From a virus, in the IMG/VR virus record IMGVR_UViG_3300023170_000065, positions 1-40,633 of that record: DNA of 40,633 nt. The stretch is one strand, 5' to 3'. Under the pieces are notes generated by a model. That model had not been told where the DNA came from and searched no databases. It saw only the letters and a program-made list of their open reading frames with translations. This document shows, piece by piece, positions 1-10,100 of this stretch. The position numbers and the translations under genes are program-made. Each line of letters starts with the position of its first letter. The stretch's first letter is position 1.

Positions 1-3000
1 CTAATACAATTGCATAGTATGTAACACCATCAGTTAAGTTTCCAATGTCTGTATTTGAATTATTATCATAAATTAAAGAAGCACCATTTTGTAACTTATG
101 TCCATTAGTTATTTCTATTTCATCATCCGCTGTAATATTTGCACCATTAAAGCTGTATATTACTGGGTCTACTTGAAAGTTAGTAGAAAAATCAAATGAT
201 TCAGTTTGAGTATTTGTAGCAGAGTATGCTCCATCAACAATTCCTATTTCTGCGTCTGTAGTAAAAGCTAAGTCATTACCTCCAGCAGAAGCTAAATCTA
301 TAATAAGACCACTGTCTGCTTTTAGCTGTATTCTGTCATTAGTTAAAACATTTACTCTGTAAGTAGTTTGATTAGCTAGTGTTGGATAGAACATTCCTTC
401 ATCATAAGAGTCAATTATACCCTCCATAAACTCTATTAATTCATTGTTATCCCATATGGTAGTTTCTTCTACTTGTAAACAGATTAATCCTTGTAAATCT
501 TCTTCATAAGAGTTGCTGTAGTTATAAACATAAATTCTGTCACCGTTTTCGCTTCTGTATGAAACCATCCAAGAGTTGCTATCATATAAGCTTCTATTTC
601 TAATTTTGTATGAAATAAGTATTGTATCTACATCTTGTCCAGTAGAGTTACCATAGTTTTTTTGCCAAGAAGCTGACCAGTAGTAATTATTATTTGTAGC
701 ACTGTAGCTTTGAGTATTTCTTTCAGAACCTGTATAACCTCTACCACTTACACTTCTATGATACAAATATAAATATTGTTCATATCGTGCATAAGTTGCT
801 CCATCTACTTCATTAAATTTTCTTAATGTTGCCCAGAATGGAATTGTAGAATTAGCAGTAAATGTTGTACCTACAAGTGATGGTTGGTCTCCATCATGTC
901 TTGTTCCTGCATAAGGGAAGTAAACATCTGTTTCATTTATATCAGCTGGAGTGTATGTTACCTGTTCAGTAACTTGGTCAGCCGTAGACCAATATCTTGT
1001 AGTAATAGCACTTGTAGAAACATAAGAATAACTTTTTACACTACCTGCTCTAACACCATCTGTTATATAACCTGTAGTAGATGGACTTGAAGAAGTTACT
1101 ATATCTACTCTACCTACATTGTTATCAAAATAATTATTTATGCCCTCTTTAATAAGAGAAAATTCAAAAGGTACTGTATCTGGATTTATTGGCGTTAAAG
1201 CACCTGTTGTTGCAGCAGGCAATGAACCTTGTGTAGCGTCTATAGTGATATTTGAATTTTGATTCAAAGCATGTTCTGGTAAATAAAAACTATTCTTAGT
1301 AGCATTGTCTGTTGTTCCAGACCAACCATATACTCCAGTTGCTTCTGTAATTCGCTGTGTAGTTCCTCCGTTTTTTAATCTAAATCTATCATTACCTACT
1401 TTTTCTATCTGATAAGTTCCCGAACCTATAGTGTCTTGTAAAATTAAGTTTCTGTTAGTAGATACACCTGTTAATACTTCTATATCGCCAGAGTTTATAG
1501 TTAAAGCTATATCATCACCATCTGCTAAAGCAAAATTTTCAGAATAAAAAGTATCAGCTTCATCATCTCTAATAAGCGGTACTACGAATACATCTCTAGT
1601 TCCAGAATATGCACCAAAGTATCTATAACCACCATTGTAGTTATAATTTTTTCTAAATCTCCAGTAACCACCATTTGATGTTCTAAAAGGTGTTCCTGCG
1701 TAATTTCTATTAAAGAACCAAGTACCGTCTATCCAATGAGCGTCATCTTCTATGAAGTTCCATCTATTTGGCTTAGTTCCTGTTTCCGGGAAAGTATAGT
1801 TTGTCGAATCTTGTTGTAATCCGTAAGTGTATGCGTCTTTTATATAATCTTCTATTCTTTGATTAGTTCTTGAGCAAAGCATAACTTTATCGATAGTTCT
1901 CCATGCTTCATCTGCGCCACCACCTAATCCATATCCACCTGCTGCTGAATCAAACTGGTTTATATCCCAACCAGAACCAACGCCATTGTTATACTCTGCC
2001 ACTGTATAAGCGTAGCCATAAGAATCTCTGTAGTTACCTCTGCCTCTCCATATTTCATAAACCATACCAATCATTGCTCTACCATAATTGTATGAGCCTG
2101 TATTTGTAAAGTTTATAGCAGAACCATCTCTGGTTGTAGTTAACTGAATATGGTCATCATCATATACTTTTACATAATAAAAATCAAATCTATCTAATCC
2201 ACCTATTTGAGTATCACCAGATGGAGGTACATAAAGTACTACATCATTTGCACGCATTCTGTGATTGGTCCATGCAATTGTATCGTTAGCAAGGTTTACA
2301 GCAGTTGCGTCAAACTTAATTGAGTGAGGAGGTCTCCATGCTTTAGTTTCTGTTTTAGTTAAATCTACAGTTGGTGTTACTGTAACTTCTTCAGCAAAAT
2401 CTACATAAGGTCTACCATCTGGTGCGTCAGATGTAGTAGTTTCTGTTACTTTAAGTGTTTTAGTTGCAACAGTATTTACTAGGTAGAAGTTTGAATTGTC
2501 AACAAATCCGTGTGGATTTGGAGTTGTAATACTAAGTGTTGATTGAGGTAGTCCGTCTGTTTGAACACCAGTGTCTTTATCATATGTTATTTGAGAACCT
2601 GCATAAAATCTTCCCGGAGTTACTGTAGAGTAAATAGAACCAATACTTCCTGTGTTTGGTTGTACTGCATTAGCAACATAAGTAAATGTAGTAGTACTAG
2701 CAGACTTAATTAGGAATTTACCTTCTGCTGTTCTTGATGTTAAACCTTGCACATCAATAGGTGTACCGATTACAAGTCCGTGCTCGTCACTACAACTTAC
2801 TGTAACAATATCAGAACCTGCTTTAGCAGTAATCCCTGTAACTATTTGTAAAGCAGCGTCTCCGTCTGCTACATAGAAAGAAGGAACATTATTTGATAAC
2901 TCTAATGTCTCCCATTTAGTAGGCTGAAGTCCATACTCAAAGTCTGTGTCAATTAGGTTCTCTGGAGTTGATACACGAATTTTATGTACTGGGTCTAAGA

Positions 3001-3298
3001 GAGAGTCCGCAACCTCAATTTCATTAAGAGGTCTATCTACAATAATTTGTAATTTTGAACTGTCTGTTACACCTAATGCACTTAAATCTGCAACTGTAGT
3101 AATTGTTAATTCTTCATCAGCTTCACTCCAGTTCCATGTAGCAACTGATAATTCTGCGTCAACAAAGTTAACAAGTTCTGTTCCAGTATCAACATCAACA
3201 ATAAGATATATTTCTTCTTTTTTTACATAGTATGGAAACTTAATAGTGTCATTAGCAGCGTCTATAGTGTAGTAAGATTGAATTATTTTTCTAGCCAA
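1..3298 (-). CDS. Very large tail or fibre structural protein, 3' end missing
   Basis: I read an uninterrupted minus-strand frame of 1099 codons that leaves the window at base 1 without a stop. The first usable start after the last in-frame stop is TTG at 3298 (reading M-A-R-K-I-I-Q-S-Y-Y), which overlaps the upstream gene by 8 bases and has a GGGTGG purine stretch just before it. The N-terminal ~100 residues (YYTIDAANDTIKFPYYVKK) look like the attachment regions of phage fibres. They are followed by several beta modules with a -HG-x6-G- motif, as in SDEHGLVIGTP and TPNPHGFVDN, and by a Tyr/Asn/Gly-rich middle. The last residues read (NGHKLQNG.. TDGVTYYAIVL) resemble a module inside the 1832-residue fibre at 7196-12694. 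A fibre or baseplate-type virion protein is inferred from context and modules; no enzyme motif was seen. Confidence 0.75.
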   Translation of the reverse strand, partial: MARKIIQSYYTIDAANDTIKFPYYVKKEEIYLIVDVDTGTELVNFVDAELSVATWNWSEADEELTITTVADLSALGVTDSSKLQIIVDRPLNEIEVADSLLDPVHKIRVSTPENLIDTDFEYGLQPTKWETLELSNNVPSFYVADGDAALQIVTGITAKAGSDIVTVSCSDEHGLVIGTPIDVQGLTSRTAEGKFLIKSASTTTFTYVANAVQPNTGSIGSIYSTVTPGRFYAGSQITYDKDTGVQTDGLPQSTLSITTPNPHGFVDNSNFYLVNTVATKTLKVTETTTSDAPDGRPYVDFAEEVTVTPTVDLTKTETKAWRPPHSIKFDATAVNLANDTIAWTNHRMRANDVVLYVPPSGDTQIGGLDRFDFYYVKVYDDDHIQLTTTRDGSAINFTNTGSYNYGRAMIGMVYEIWRGRGNYRDSYGYAYTVAEYNNGVGSGWDINQFDSAAGGYGLGGGADEAWRTIDKVMLCSRTNQRIEDYIKDAYTYGLQQDSTNYTFPETGTKPNRWNFIEDDAHWIDGTWFFNRNYAGTPFRTSNGGYWRFRKNYNYNGGYRYFGAYSGTRDVFVVPLIRDDEADTFYSENFALADGDDIALTINSGDIEVLTGVSTNRNLILQDTIGSGTYQIEKVGNDRFRLKNGGTTQRITEATGVYGWSGTTDNATKNSFYLPEHALNQNSNITIDATQGSLPAATTGALTPINPDTVPFEFSLIKEGINNYFDNNVGRVDIVTSSSPSTTGYITDGVRAGSVKSYSYVSTSAITTRYWSTADQVTEQVTYTPADINETDVYFPYAGTRHDGDQPSLVGTTFTANSTIPFWATLRKFNEVDGATYARYEQYLYLYHRSVSGRGYTGSERNTQSYSATNNNYYWSASWQKNYGNSTGQDVDTILISYKIRNRSLYDSNSWMVSYRSENGDRIYVYNYSNSYEEDLQGLICLQVEETTIWDNNELIEFMEGIIDSYDEGMFYPTLANQTTYRVNVLTNDRIQLKADSGLIIDLASAGGNDLAFTTDAEIGIVDGAYSATNTQTESFDFSTNFQVDPVIYSFNGANITADDEIEITNGHKLQNGASLIYDNNSNTDIGNLTDGVTYYAIVL

Positions 3299-3551
3299 GA
3301 GCCACCCACAATCCTACATTTAATTTACTAGCGTTATATTTAATCCACTTTGTTCCGTTATATTGTGTCATTACGCCTTTATCTGTATTAAAAATTAGTT
3401 GTCCCCTAGCAGGATTTGCTATAGCGTCTATTTCTGCTTGAGTTCTGCTAATAATACTTAGCGGAGAGTTCATTTGTATATCAGAATTAAATACAACAGG
3501 GTCATTAGAAGCGTCTAATGATTCAATGTTTGTTACTCTTATAGTACTCAT
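3291..3551 (-). CDS. Short fibre-anchor protein (minimal paralogue)
   Basis: An 86-residue protein starting MSTIRVTNIESL. It consists only of the module that forms the N-terminus of the larger fibres at 3969-5189 and 5422-7191: an opening M-S-x-I-x-V-x-x-I, a beta segment, then an RGQLIFNTD...YNGTKWI motif matching GDLVYDTD...YSGTDWL and GQMVFNSE...LTSLW in the paralogues. A clear GGAG lies 8 bases before the ATG. It probably binds the tail at the same site as the large fibres. It could be a remnant of a longer fibre, or a deliberate short plug or spacer. The family resemblance is visible in the sequence; the role is inferred. Confidence 0.75.
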   Translation of the reverse strand: MSTIRVTNIESLDASNDPVVFNSDIQMNSPLSIISRTQAEIDAIANPARGQLIFNTDKGVMTQYNGTKWIKYNASKLNVGLWVALG

Positions 3552-3624
3552 TAGTTACTCTCCATCAAAAGTAATAGGGATTGATTGAATTTTACCATGA
3601 ATAGTTCGTTTACAATTTTATATA

Positions 3625-3972
3625 TCATGAGGCTTCGTCTTCTTCTGGTTGAGGGTTATTATCTTTTACTGCCTTTATGGCATTATAAAATTCACCTGTA
3701 GTATCAAGTGTTCCATTTTCAATGTCATGAAACAATTTATCTAATTGTTCTCTAATTAATGGGTATTCGCTTTTTCTATCTCTTTGATACTCTTTGGCTA
3801 AATAATTATCTAACAGTTCTTGAGCTTTAGCTTCTATATCTTCCCAAGATGGATGTTCAACATCATTACTCCAACTAATATCATCTTCTGTTGTTCCAGA
3901 AACTACAAATACTGAATCTGGAGATAATGCTAATATAGCTTCTGATATCCAATAATCATTTAAACTGTTCAT
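3625..3972 (-). CDS. Conserved small fibre-associated protein of unknown function
   Basis: 115 residues, mostly helical and acidic. The C-terminal half carries the pattern YPLIREQLDKLFHDIENGTL followed by a Gly-Glu-Phe-Tyr and an AIKAVKDNNPQP segment. I recognise this from small proteins coded beside tail-fibre genes in many aquatic phages, where it is usually annotated hypothetical or related to fibre assembly. It overlaps the stop of the 406-residue fibre gene by 4 bases, so it is probably translated with it. An accessory or assembly role for the neighbouring fibre is inferred, not shown. Confidence 0.7.
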   Translation of the reverse strand: MNSLNDYWISEAILALSPDSVFVVSGTTEDDISWSNDVEHPSWEDIEAKAQELLDNYLAKEYQRDRKSEYPLIREQLDKLFHDIENGTLDTTGEFYNAIKAVKDNNPQPEEDEAS

Positions 3973-5189
3973 GCTAAGAGCTCCAATAATGTTACTGTTG
4001 AATGTCCTTTTTCATAGTTCAAAGAGGTACTTGTATTTAGTGTCCCGTTAAATCTAAAGTTAACAGTGCTATTACTACTTCTTGCTAAATAAAGTTTGTA
4101 AACAGTTGAATTAGTTGTTGCAGGACTATCAATATAAGTATAATTTGTTTGATATGGTGTACTGGAATAATCTCCGTCTGGATAGTTACCAACCATAAAA
4201 GCACCTCTTTGTCCTGTAACAGCTGTGGGTCTTAATTTAACTTCAGCAGAACCGGATACTGTTCTACTAAAATAACCCATCATATCGTGAGCAGCTGCTT
4301 CTCCATATAATGTCAATATAATCATTATTTTAGAGTTACCCTGTGTAGGAAAGATTGTTGTTGTAAGTGGAGTAATCTCTATACCTGTATCATCATAAGG
4401 TACTGCAAATGTTTGTTCAGTATCAGAAAAAGAATATTCCCAGTTGCCTACTTTACCAGTAGGAAACCCTACACCAGTAGCACCGGTCATATCTAGTTCT
4501 CCTGTAAATGTTATATCAGAAGGAATAGTTATTCCACCAGCAGCAGTAAATTCAGATATGCTATCAGCTTTTATACCGCCATCTACTTTCAAATCATTAG
4601 AATCAGCAGTTATTGTTCTTGCACCTAAATAGATTGTTGAACCAGCTAAATGTAAATCTTGAAATTTATAATCAGTACTACCTAAATCATGTGTTGAGTC
4701 TGTATTTGGTAATATATCTCCTGCTACAGTTATACCTCCATCTTTTAAAACAGAGCCTTCTATTGTTACACCTTGATTTGCAGTAGCTTCAACTATTGTG
4801 TCAGTTTCAATTCCGATATCTTTAATTAAAGTACCATCAATGTTCACACCAGCACCTGCGTTTTGTTCATAAATTCTATCTGTGTACACTTCTCCGTCTT
4901 TGTGTAATACACCGTCAGTAGTTACACCAGTACCTAATGTACTTTCATTAATGACATCAAATTCGTTAGGAGCACCTGCAACTTCTAACCAATCTGTACC
5001 ACTATATATTTTGAGTAGCTCTACATCTGTATCATAAACTAAATCGCCAATTTCCATACCAGTAAGTGCATTAACTTGCGCAGTTGTATAATTTTTTATT
5101 CTTACAGGTATGTTGAATGATATACCATCATTAATAATTAATTTACTGCCACCAGTAGTTTCTATTTGGTCAACTGTTATCTTACTCAA
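3969..5189 (-). CDS. Tail fibre protein with repeated shaft and C-terminal knob
   Basis: 406 residues. Residues 1-75 are the shared anchor (MSKITVDQIE... GDLVYDTD... SGTDWLEV). Residues 80-152 hold about three copies of a short repeat with the pattern I-x-E-x(n)-G-V-T/N-I-D/E-G-x-L-x-K-D, likely a shaft. Residues 163-205 hold the DLGSTDYKFQDLHLAG module also found in the 1832-residue protein. Residues 250-406 look like a beta-sandwich knob of the type seen at the C-terminus of aquatic phage fibres (NSKIMIILTLYGEA..., ending GHSTVTLLELLA), probably the receptor-contacting part. It overlaps the gene before it by 8 bases and the gene after it by 4. Confidence 0.8.
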   Translation of the reverse strand: MSKITVDQIETTGGSKLIINDGISFNIPVRIKNYTTAQVNALTGMEIGDLVYDTDVELLKIYSGTDWLEVAGAPNEFDVINESTLGTGVTTDGVLHKDGEVYTDRIYEQNAGAGVNIDGTLIKDIGIETDTIVEATANQGVTIEGSVLKDGGITVAGDILPNTDSTHDLGSTDYKFQDLHLAGSTIYLGARTITADSNDLKVDGGIKADSISEFTAAGGITIPSDITFTGELDMTGATGVGFPTGKVGNWEYSFSDTEQTFAVPYDDTGIEITPLTTTIFPTQGNSKIMIILTLYGEAAAHDMMGYFSRTVSGSAEVKLRPTAVTGQRGAFMVGNYPDGDYSSTPYQTNYTYIDSPATTNSTVYKLYLARSSNSTVNFRFNGTLNTSTSLNYEKGHSTVTLLELLA

Positions 5190-5421
5190 TTGGGTACCTG
5201 TTTTCTCCTATAGTATTGCCTGCCTCTACCCACTGTTTAACATGAGTTGAGTGTAATTCTGTTTCTGAATCTTCGTAATTACCCGGAATAGTTACTTGCT
5301 CTTCTTCCATTCCTTCTGGTTGATACATAATATTTATTGTTCCGGGAACTTCTGATTCTTGGTCATCATCTGCACCCCAAATAAACCATACTTCTGTAAT
5401 ATCATCTAAATAATAATTCAT
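5182..5421 (-). CDS. Small acidic hypothetical protein
   Basis: 79 residues, strongly acidic, with two tryptophans near the start (EVWFIWGADDDQ) and one late (HVKQWVEAG). No family recognised. It starts one base after the 589-residue fibre gene ends and overlaps the next gene by 8 bases, so it is embedded in the fibre operon. The downstream part (HSTHVKQWVEAGNTI) recalls short fibre-associated proteins, but the match is too weak for a call. A fibre accessory or assembly factor is a guess from position only. Confidence 0.65.
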   Translation of the reverse strand: MNYYLDDITEVWFIWGADDDQESEVPGTINIMYQPEGMEEEQVTIPGNYEDSETELHSTHVKQWVEAGNTIGENRYPIE

Positions 5422-7191
5422 TTATATCTCCGCGTCCCAATACATCCAAGCACTACTCTGATTTGTTATTGCCTGTGCAAATGTCAATCCAGCTCGGCTA
5501 GTTAAAGTTCCTAAGTCTGCATTCCAACAACCAGAACCGTAAGCTGTTTTATTATTGTTTAAGTTAGTATTAATATAATTACCATTTTGTGCTTCTGTAG
5601 ATATGATAAATCTTAATTGACCACTTCTTCTTAAAGTTGGTCTTCTATACAATGGAACTCTGTAATCTATAATACCGTCATACACATTAGCTCTAGTTGT
5701 TCCACCACCAGAAGCAAATATAGAGTTAACTCCAGCTGCTATTAATTGATAGTATCTCCAACATTGCTGAACAACATCAATATACTTTTCTGGTTCCCAT
5801 GCTGTGACAGAACCACCCAATTCAACTTTCACATTAGCTATGTAATAGTCAAAGGTAGCCCCATTATCATCAACAAATTGAAATGCTAATCTATCTCTAA
5901 TAGCTTGAAAACCGTCTGCTGTACCTTTTGTTTTTCCAGAGACACTAGGTACAGATACTGTAGCAGTAAATTTAGTCCATGTTGTAGTAACACTATGAGA
6001 ATCTATCTGTGTTGTAACTGGACTTGATTGACCACCTTGAACACCAAATGTTTGAGTAACAGCAGTCTTTAGAGTTTTACTTCCAGAAGCTGTTCTAGCC
6101 CAAAAACTTATAGCAATAGATTGACCAGCAGCTGTTTCAACACCTTCTATTCTTTGCTCCATAATACTTGTTCCAGTACCAGATGTTTTATACCACCTTG
6201 CATAATATAGAGGATTGTCTGGAACATCACTTTGCCCAAAAGTAAATACACCTTGGTCTATTGTTGAAGCAACTATAGAAACTAGAGAACCAGAAACATA
6301 GTTACCACCTGTTACCCATCTATCAACAGATTTTACTAATCCATCATTTGCGTTAGTTCCGGTTGTACTTTTTTGCCAAACTTGAAATCCACCATTAATT
6401 AATAAGTTTTTATTAGTTCCACCACCACCGCCGGATAGTCCTGTAGCAGAACCATTAGTAAAGTCTATTGTTACACCGCTAGCAAGAACTAAATCGCTTT
6501 CTAAATCTATATTTGCACTAGATGTTTTTTCAGATAAACTATCTGTTTTAATTGAGTCTGGATTCAAACCGCCTTCTACAGGAATACCTGTTCCACCTGT
6601 ATTAGATGATTCAATAATTCCAGATACTTCTACTTGGTCAGATACGACTAGCTTGTCAGAGTTTACACCAAGGTTAATAGATTGTATATCCATATTGCCT
6701 ATATAAATTCTATCAAGATAGACATTAGCCCATCTAGTATCTGTTGTTCCTAAATCTCTTGTACTATCAGCGTCTGCAACAATATTTTGTGCTACAGCAG
6801 AAGTATCTAATCCGTCATGGTCTATAGTTATACTTTGATTAGCACTGTTAAATGTAAGTGTAATATCAGAACCAGCAACAAATGTTAGGGTATCGTTTTG
6901 CTCTGTTGTGGTTATATTAGGTTGACCTGTAGCAATAATTGTATTAAAAGATTGTGTATGTTCTGTACCACCAACATCTGTCCACAAAGATGTTAATTCT
7001 CTATAAACTTGAACAGTACCTGTTTCAGAATTGAAAACCATCTGTCCGTCTGCTGGATTTAAAATAGCTGAAACTTGAGAAGTTGTATAATTCTTTAATT
7101 GAATTGTGTCATCTAAAACTAATTTAGAATCTAAAGTAACTTCTGTACCTGTAGGTGTTTTAGCTATTTCATTAACTTCTATTCTTGACAT
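5422..7191 (-). CDS. Tail fibre with NLLINGGF-type C-terminal domain
   Basis: 589 residues. Residues 1-75 are the anchor shared with the genes at 3291 and 3969 (MSRIEVNEIA, NYTTSQVSAI, GQMVFNSE). Residues 78-126 are a beta module, FNTIIATGQPNITTTEQNDT then LTFVAG, which occurs three times in the 379-residue protein at 12694-13833. Residues 138-180 hold the DLGTTDTRW module. After a Gly-rich hinge (253-258), residues 262-589 begin NLLINGGFQVWQKS. This is typical of a large beta-rich domain in many phage and prophage fibres and is thought to bind carbohydrate or other surface ligands. Host recognition is inferred from family and position. Confidence 0.8.
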   Translation of the reverse strand: MSRIEVNEIAKTPTGTEVTLDSKLVLDDTIQLKNYTTSQVSAILNPADGQMVFNSETGTVQVYRELTSLWTDVGGTEHTQSFNTIIATGQPNITTTEQNDTLTFVAGSDITLTFNSANQSITIDHDGLDTSAVAQNIVADADSTRDLGTTDTRWANVYLDRIYIGNMDIQSINLGVNSDKLVVSDQVEVSGIIESSNTGGTGIPVEGGLNPDSIKTDSLSEKTSSANIDLESDLVLASGVTIDFTNGSATGLSGGGGGTNKNLLINGGFQVWQKSTTGTNANDGLVKSVDRWVTGGNYVSGSLVSIVASTIDQGVFTFGQSDVPDNPLYYARWYKTSGTGTSIMEQRIEGVETAAGQSIAISFWARTASGSKTLKTAVTQTFGVQGGQSSPVTTQIDSHSVTTTWTKFTATVSVPSVSGKTKGTADGFQAIRDRLAFQFVDDNGATFDYYIANVKVELGGSVTAWEPEKYIDVVQQCWRYYQLIAAGVNSIFASGGGTTRANVYDGIIDYRVPLYRRPTLRRSGQLRFIISTEAQNGNYINTNLNNNKTAYGSGCWNADLGTLTSRAGLTFAQAITNQSSAWMYWDAEI

Positions 7192-7195
7192 AGTT

Positions 7196-10100
7196 TTATA
7201 CTACCACCAATCTTCCTTCGACAGTTATAGTTCCACCAAATGTTATAGGACCAACCATCATCATGTTTTGATTTTGAGGAACTGTTTGTGTTTCGTCGTA
7301 TGTGTCATTATTTCTATAACCCATACCATCTTCTCCTATCGCAACACCTAACTCATCTACTACAAGTCTTTTCTTACCTTCAGTAAAGATACTGACAGTA
7401 TCTGTTGTTTCAGTAGTAGATACTGATGTAGTTCCTTCTTCATTAGAAATAACTTGGAATGTTTCTCTTGATACAGCTAACTGAATATCATCATCAGTAA
7501 ATGTAACACCATCTGTTGTTTCTTGAAAATCTAATACAGAACCTGTTATTGGTAATGGGTCTGAATTATCTGAACTACCGTCGTATTCTATAAATGGTAT
7601 TTCAGAGTTAGTTACTGGTATATATTCTTCTATACCTAAGAAGTTTATAAGCTGAATAGAATCCGGAGTTCCTCCACCGCCACCGCCAGATACATAAGCA
7701 GGTTGCCATTCTCCAGCTCCAGAATTGTATTGTAATACTTGTTCATTTTGAGCTCCAGAAGCATTTACATCACTTAAATCATTTACAGAAGAACTAGTTG
7801 TAATAACTGTACTGTCTATATCAATAGTTACAGTATCAGAAGCAGATACAGTTGTATCAATACCTGTTCCACCGGTAATAGTAAATGTTTGTCCATCAGT
7901 TACTTCTTCAGAAGTTCCACTATCAGCTGCAACTAAGAAACTTGACATATTTCCAGAACCAGCAGAAGCTAACAATGCTGATACGGATATTTGTCTTAAT
8001 GCTGTTATAGAAGCGTCATAAAGTAAAACAGTATCATTTGTTGTATCAAGAGTTCCGCTATGTACTGTTCTGTCAGAAATAATTGAAGGTAAATCTAATA
8101 ATACTGTTCCATCATTATCTGGAAGATTAATTGTTCTATCAGCAGTAGGGTCTACAACTGTTAATGTAGTTTCAAATGCGTCATCTGTTGCACCTTCAAA
8201 GACAAACGCATTTTGTACATTAATACTTGTAGAATCTATTGTTGTAGTTGTACCTTGAACTATTAAGTTACCACCAATTGTGATATCTCCACCAGCTCCT
8301 AAATAATCTGAAATCTTAGTATCTAATGAAGCTGTAACTGCTTGGTTAGAAGCATTACCTATAAAGATATCTCCATCATCTAAGTTAGGTGTAGCATTTG
8401 TTCTGCTTGCACCCATAACATAGATTTGACCAGAACTTGCATGTACTCTAATTACTTTTGCAATCTTTTGTATTCCAGCTGTTTCTCCAGATGGTTTAGT
8501 ATTTGTTAAAGTACCTGTAGTAGAAATATATAAGTCATCTCCTACTGAGAATGATGAAGTATCAATTCCTATAAATTTACCGTGTGTAACTATTGTTACA
8601 TCAGTATTATTTGCTCCGTCTGCATACATAACACCGACTGCTGGCATTTTTGCAGAGTCATCTGCGTCAGCAACATCTACAGTAAAGTCTTGACCATTTC
8701 CTGCTTGACCAGATATATATACTGGAGTTCCTTTTGTAATTGTTGAACCAGATTCGTTTTTCGCAGCTACATGAATTGCACCTTTAACATCTACAGATAT
8801 TTCTTCTGTTAGACCTATAGTTACACTATCTGAGCCAACTGAAACCTCTATTTCATTAGTAGTACCATTAAATGTTACCGTGTCACCATCAGTTATTGGG
8901 CTTGTTAATGTTCCGTCACTAAGTGTAAAGCTAGACATACTTCCAGCACCAGCATTAGCTAAAATATCTCCTATTGTTGTTTTTCTTAAATCTGAAGCTG
9001 AATTATCCCACATCAACACTAAATCTTGTGCAGTATCTATAGTTCCAGAGAACGCAGTTTGATTTGTAATTATTGATGAATCAACACTTAAAGTTCCAGA
9101 AGAATATGTTATTCCAGTTCCACCTTGTAAGTAATTATCGACAAGATTATTTGAGTAATATAGATTGTTCACTCCCTGTAATATATCGTCTGTACTTAAT
9201 CCAGTTAAGTCAGAACCTGCAACAGACATAACAGCGTCTCCACCCATTCCAGAGTGAACACCGCAATAATAATAAATTAAATCTGGTGTTGTAGAATTTA
9301 CTACTATTTGTAAATATGAATCATCTGTTCCTTCACTACCTACTTTTGTTACCCCATCAGCACTTGTTAATTGAGTACCATTTGCATGTATGCCATCTTT
9401 ACCGTCAGATAAATAGAAAGGATGTGAGCTTAAACTAGAATCTGAAATATCAAATCTATATGTAAATCCAGATACTAATGTTAAGGAAGCACTTTCTTCT
9501 CCGTCTATAAAATATTTATTATTTCCACCAGAATCTTGCGCTACTGTTACTGCATAATTTATAAGTATTGTGTTTTGCTCTAAATCAATTATTTTATTTA
9601 CTATTGTGTCATCAGAATCATCTGTTAAAAATTTTCCAGAAAGTGCTCTTCTTGATTTAGCATTACCACCTCTATTTGTATTAGCTGAAGAGAATGGAAA
9701 CAATGTAGGAGTAGTTGTATGTACTCTTACATCTTTGTAAGCACCTGCTTGACCCTGTGTACCAACATCTGTAATATTTGTTGTATATTCAGTACCATAA
9801 ACATAAGTGTAAGTTCTAAATACTTGTTGTTGTGTAGCACTACCATTAGATATAGTAATTTGTGTTCCAGCACTTGCGTCTGAAGCAGAAGCAGCAACTT
9901 GTATTTCAGTTGTGCTTGTTACAATTGCATAATAATCTGTACCATTTGTAAGTCCAGATATATCAAAATCTCCAGCACTGTCATACTGTATTTCATCTCC
10001 TGTTGTTAAGCCGTGAGCTGCTGTAAATGTAATTGTGTCATTAATAATTAATGATGGGTCAAAAATATCTGTTACATAACTAGAGCTAACAACTGTATTT

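Noticed and set aside
3551-3625. 15-codon frame ending in TAATG before the anchor-only gene
   Set aside because: Too short and without a ribosome site of its own; the anchor gene has its own GGAG.
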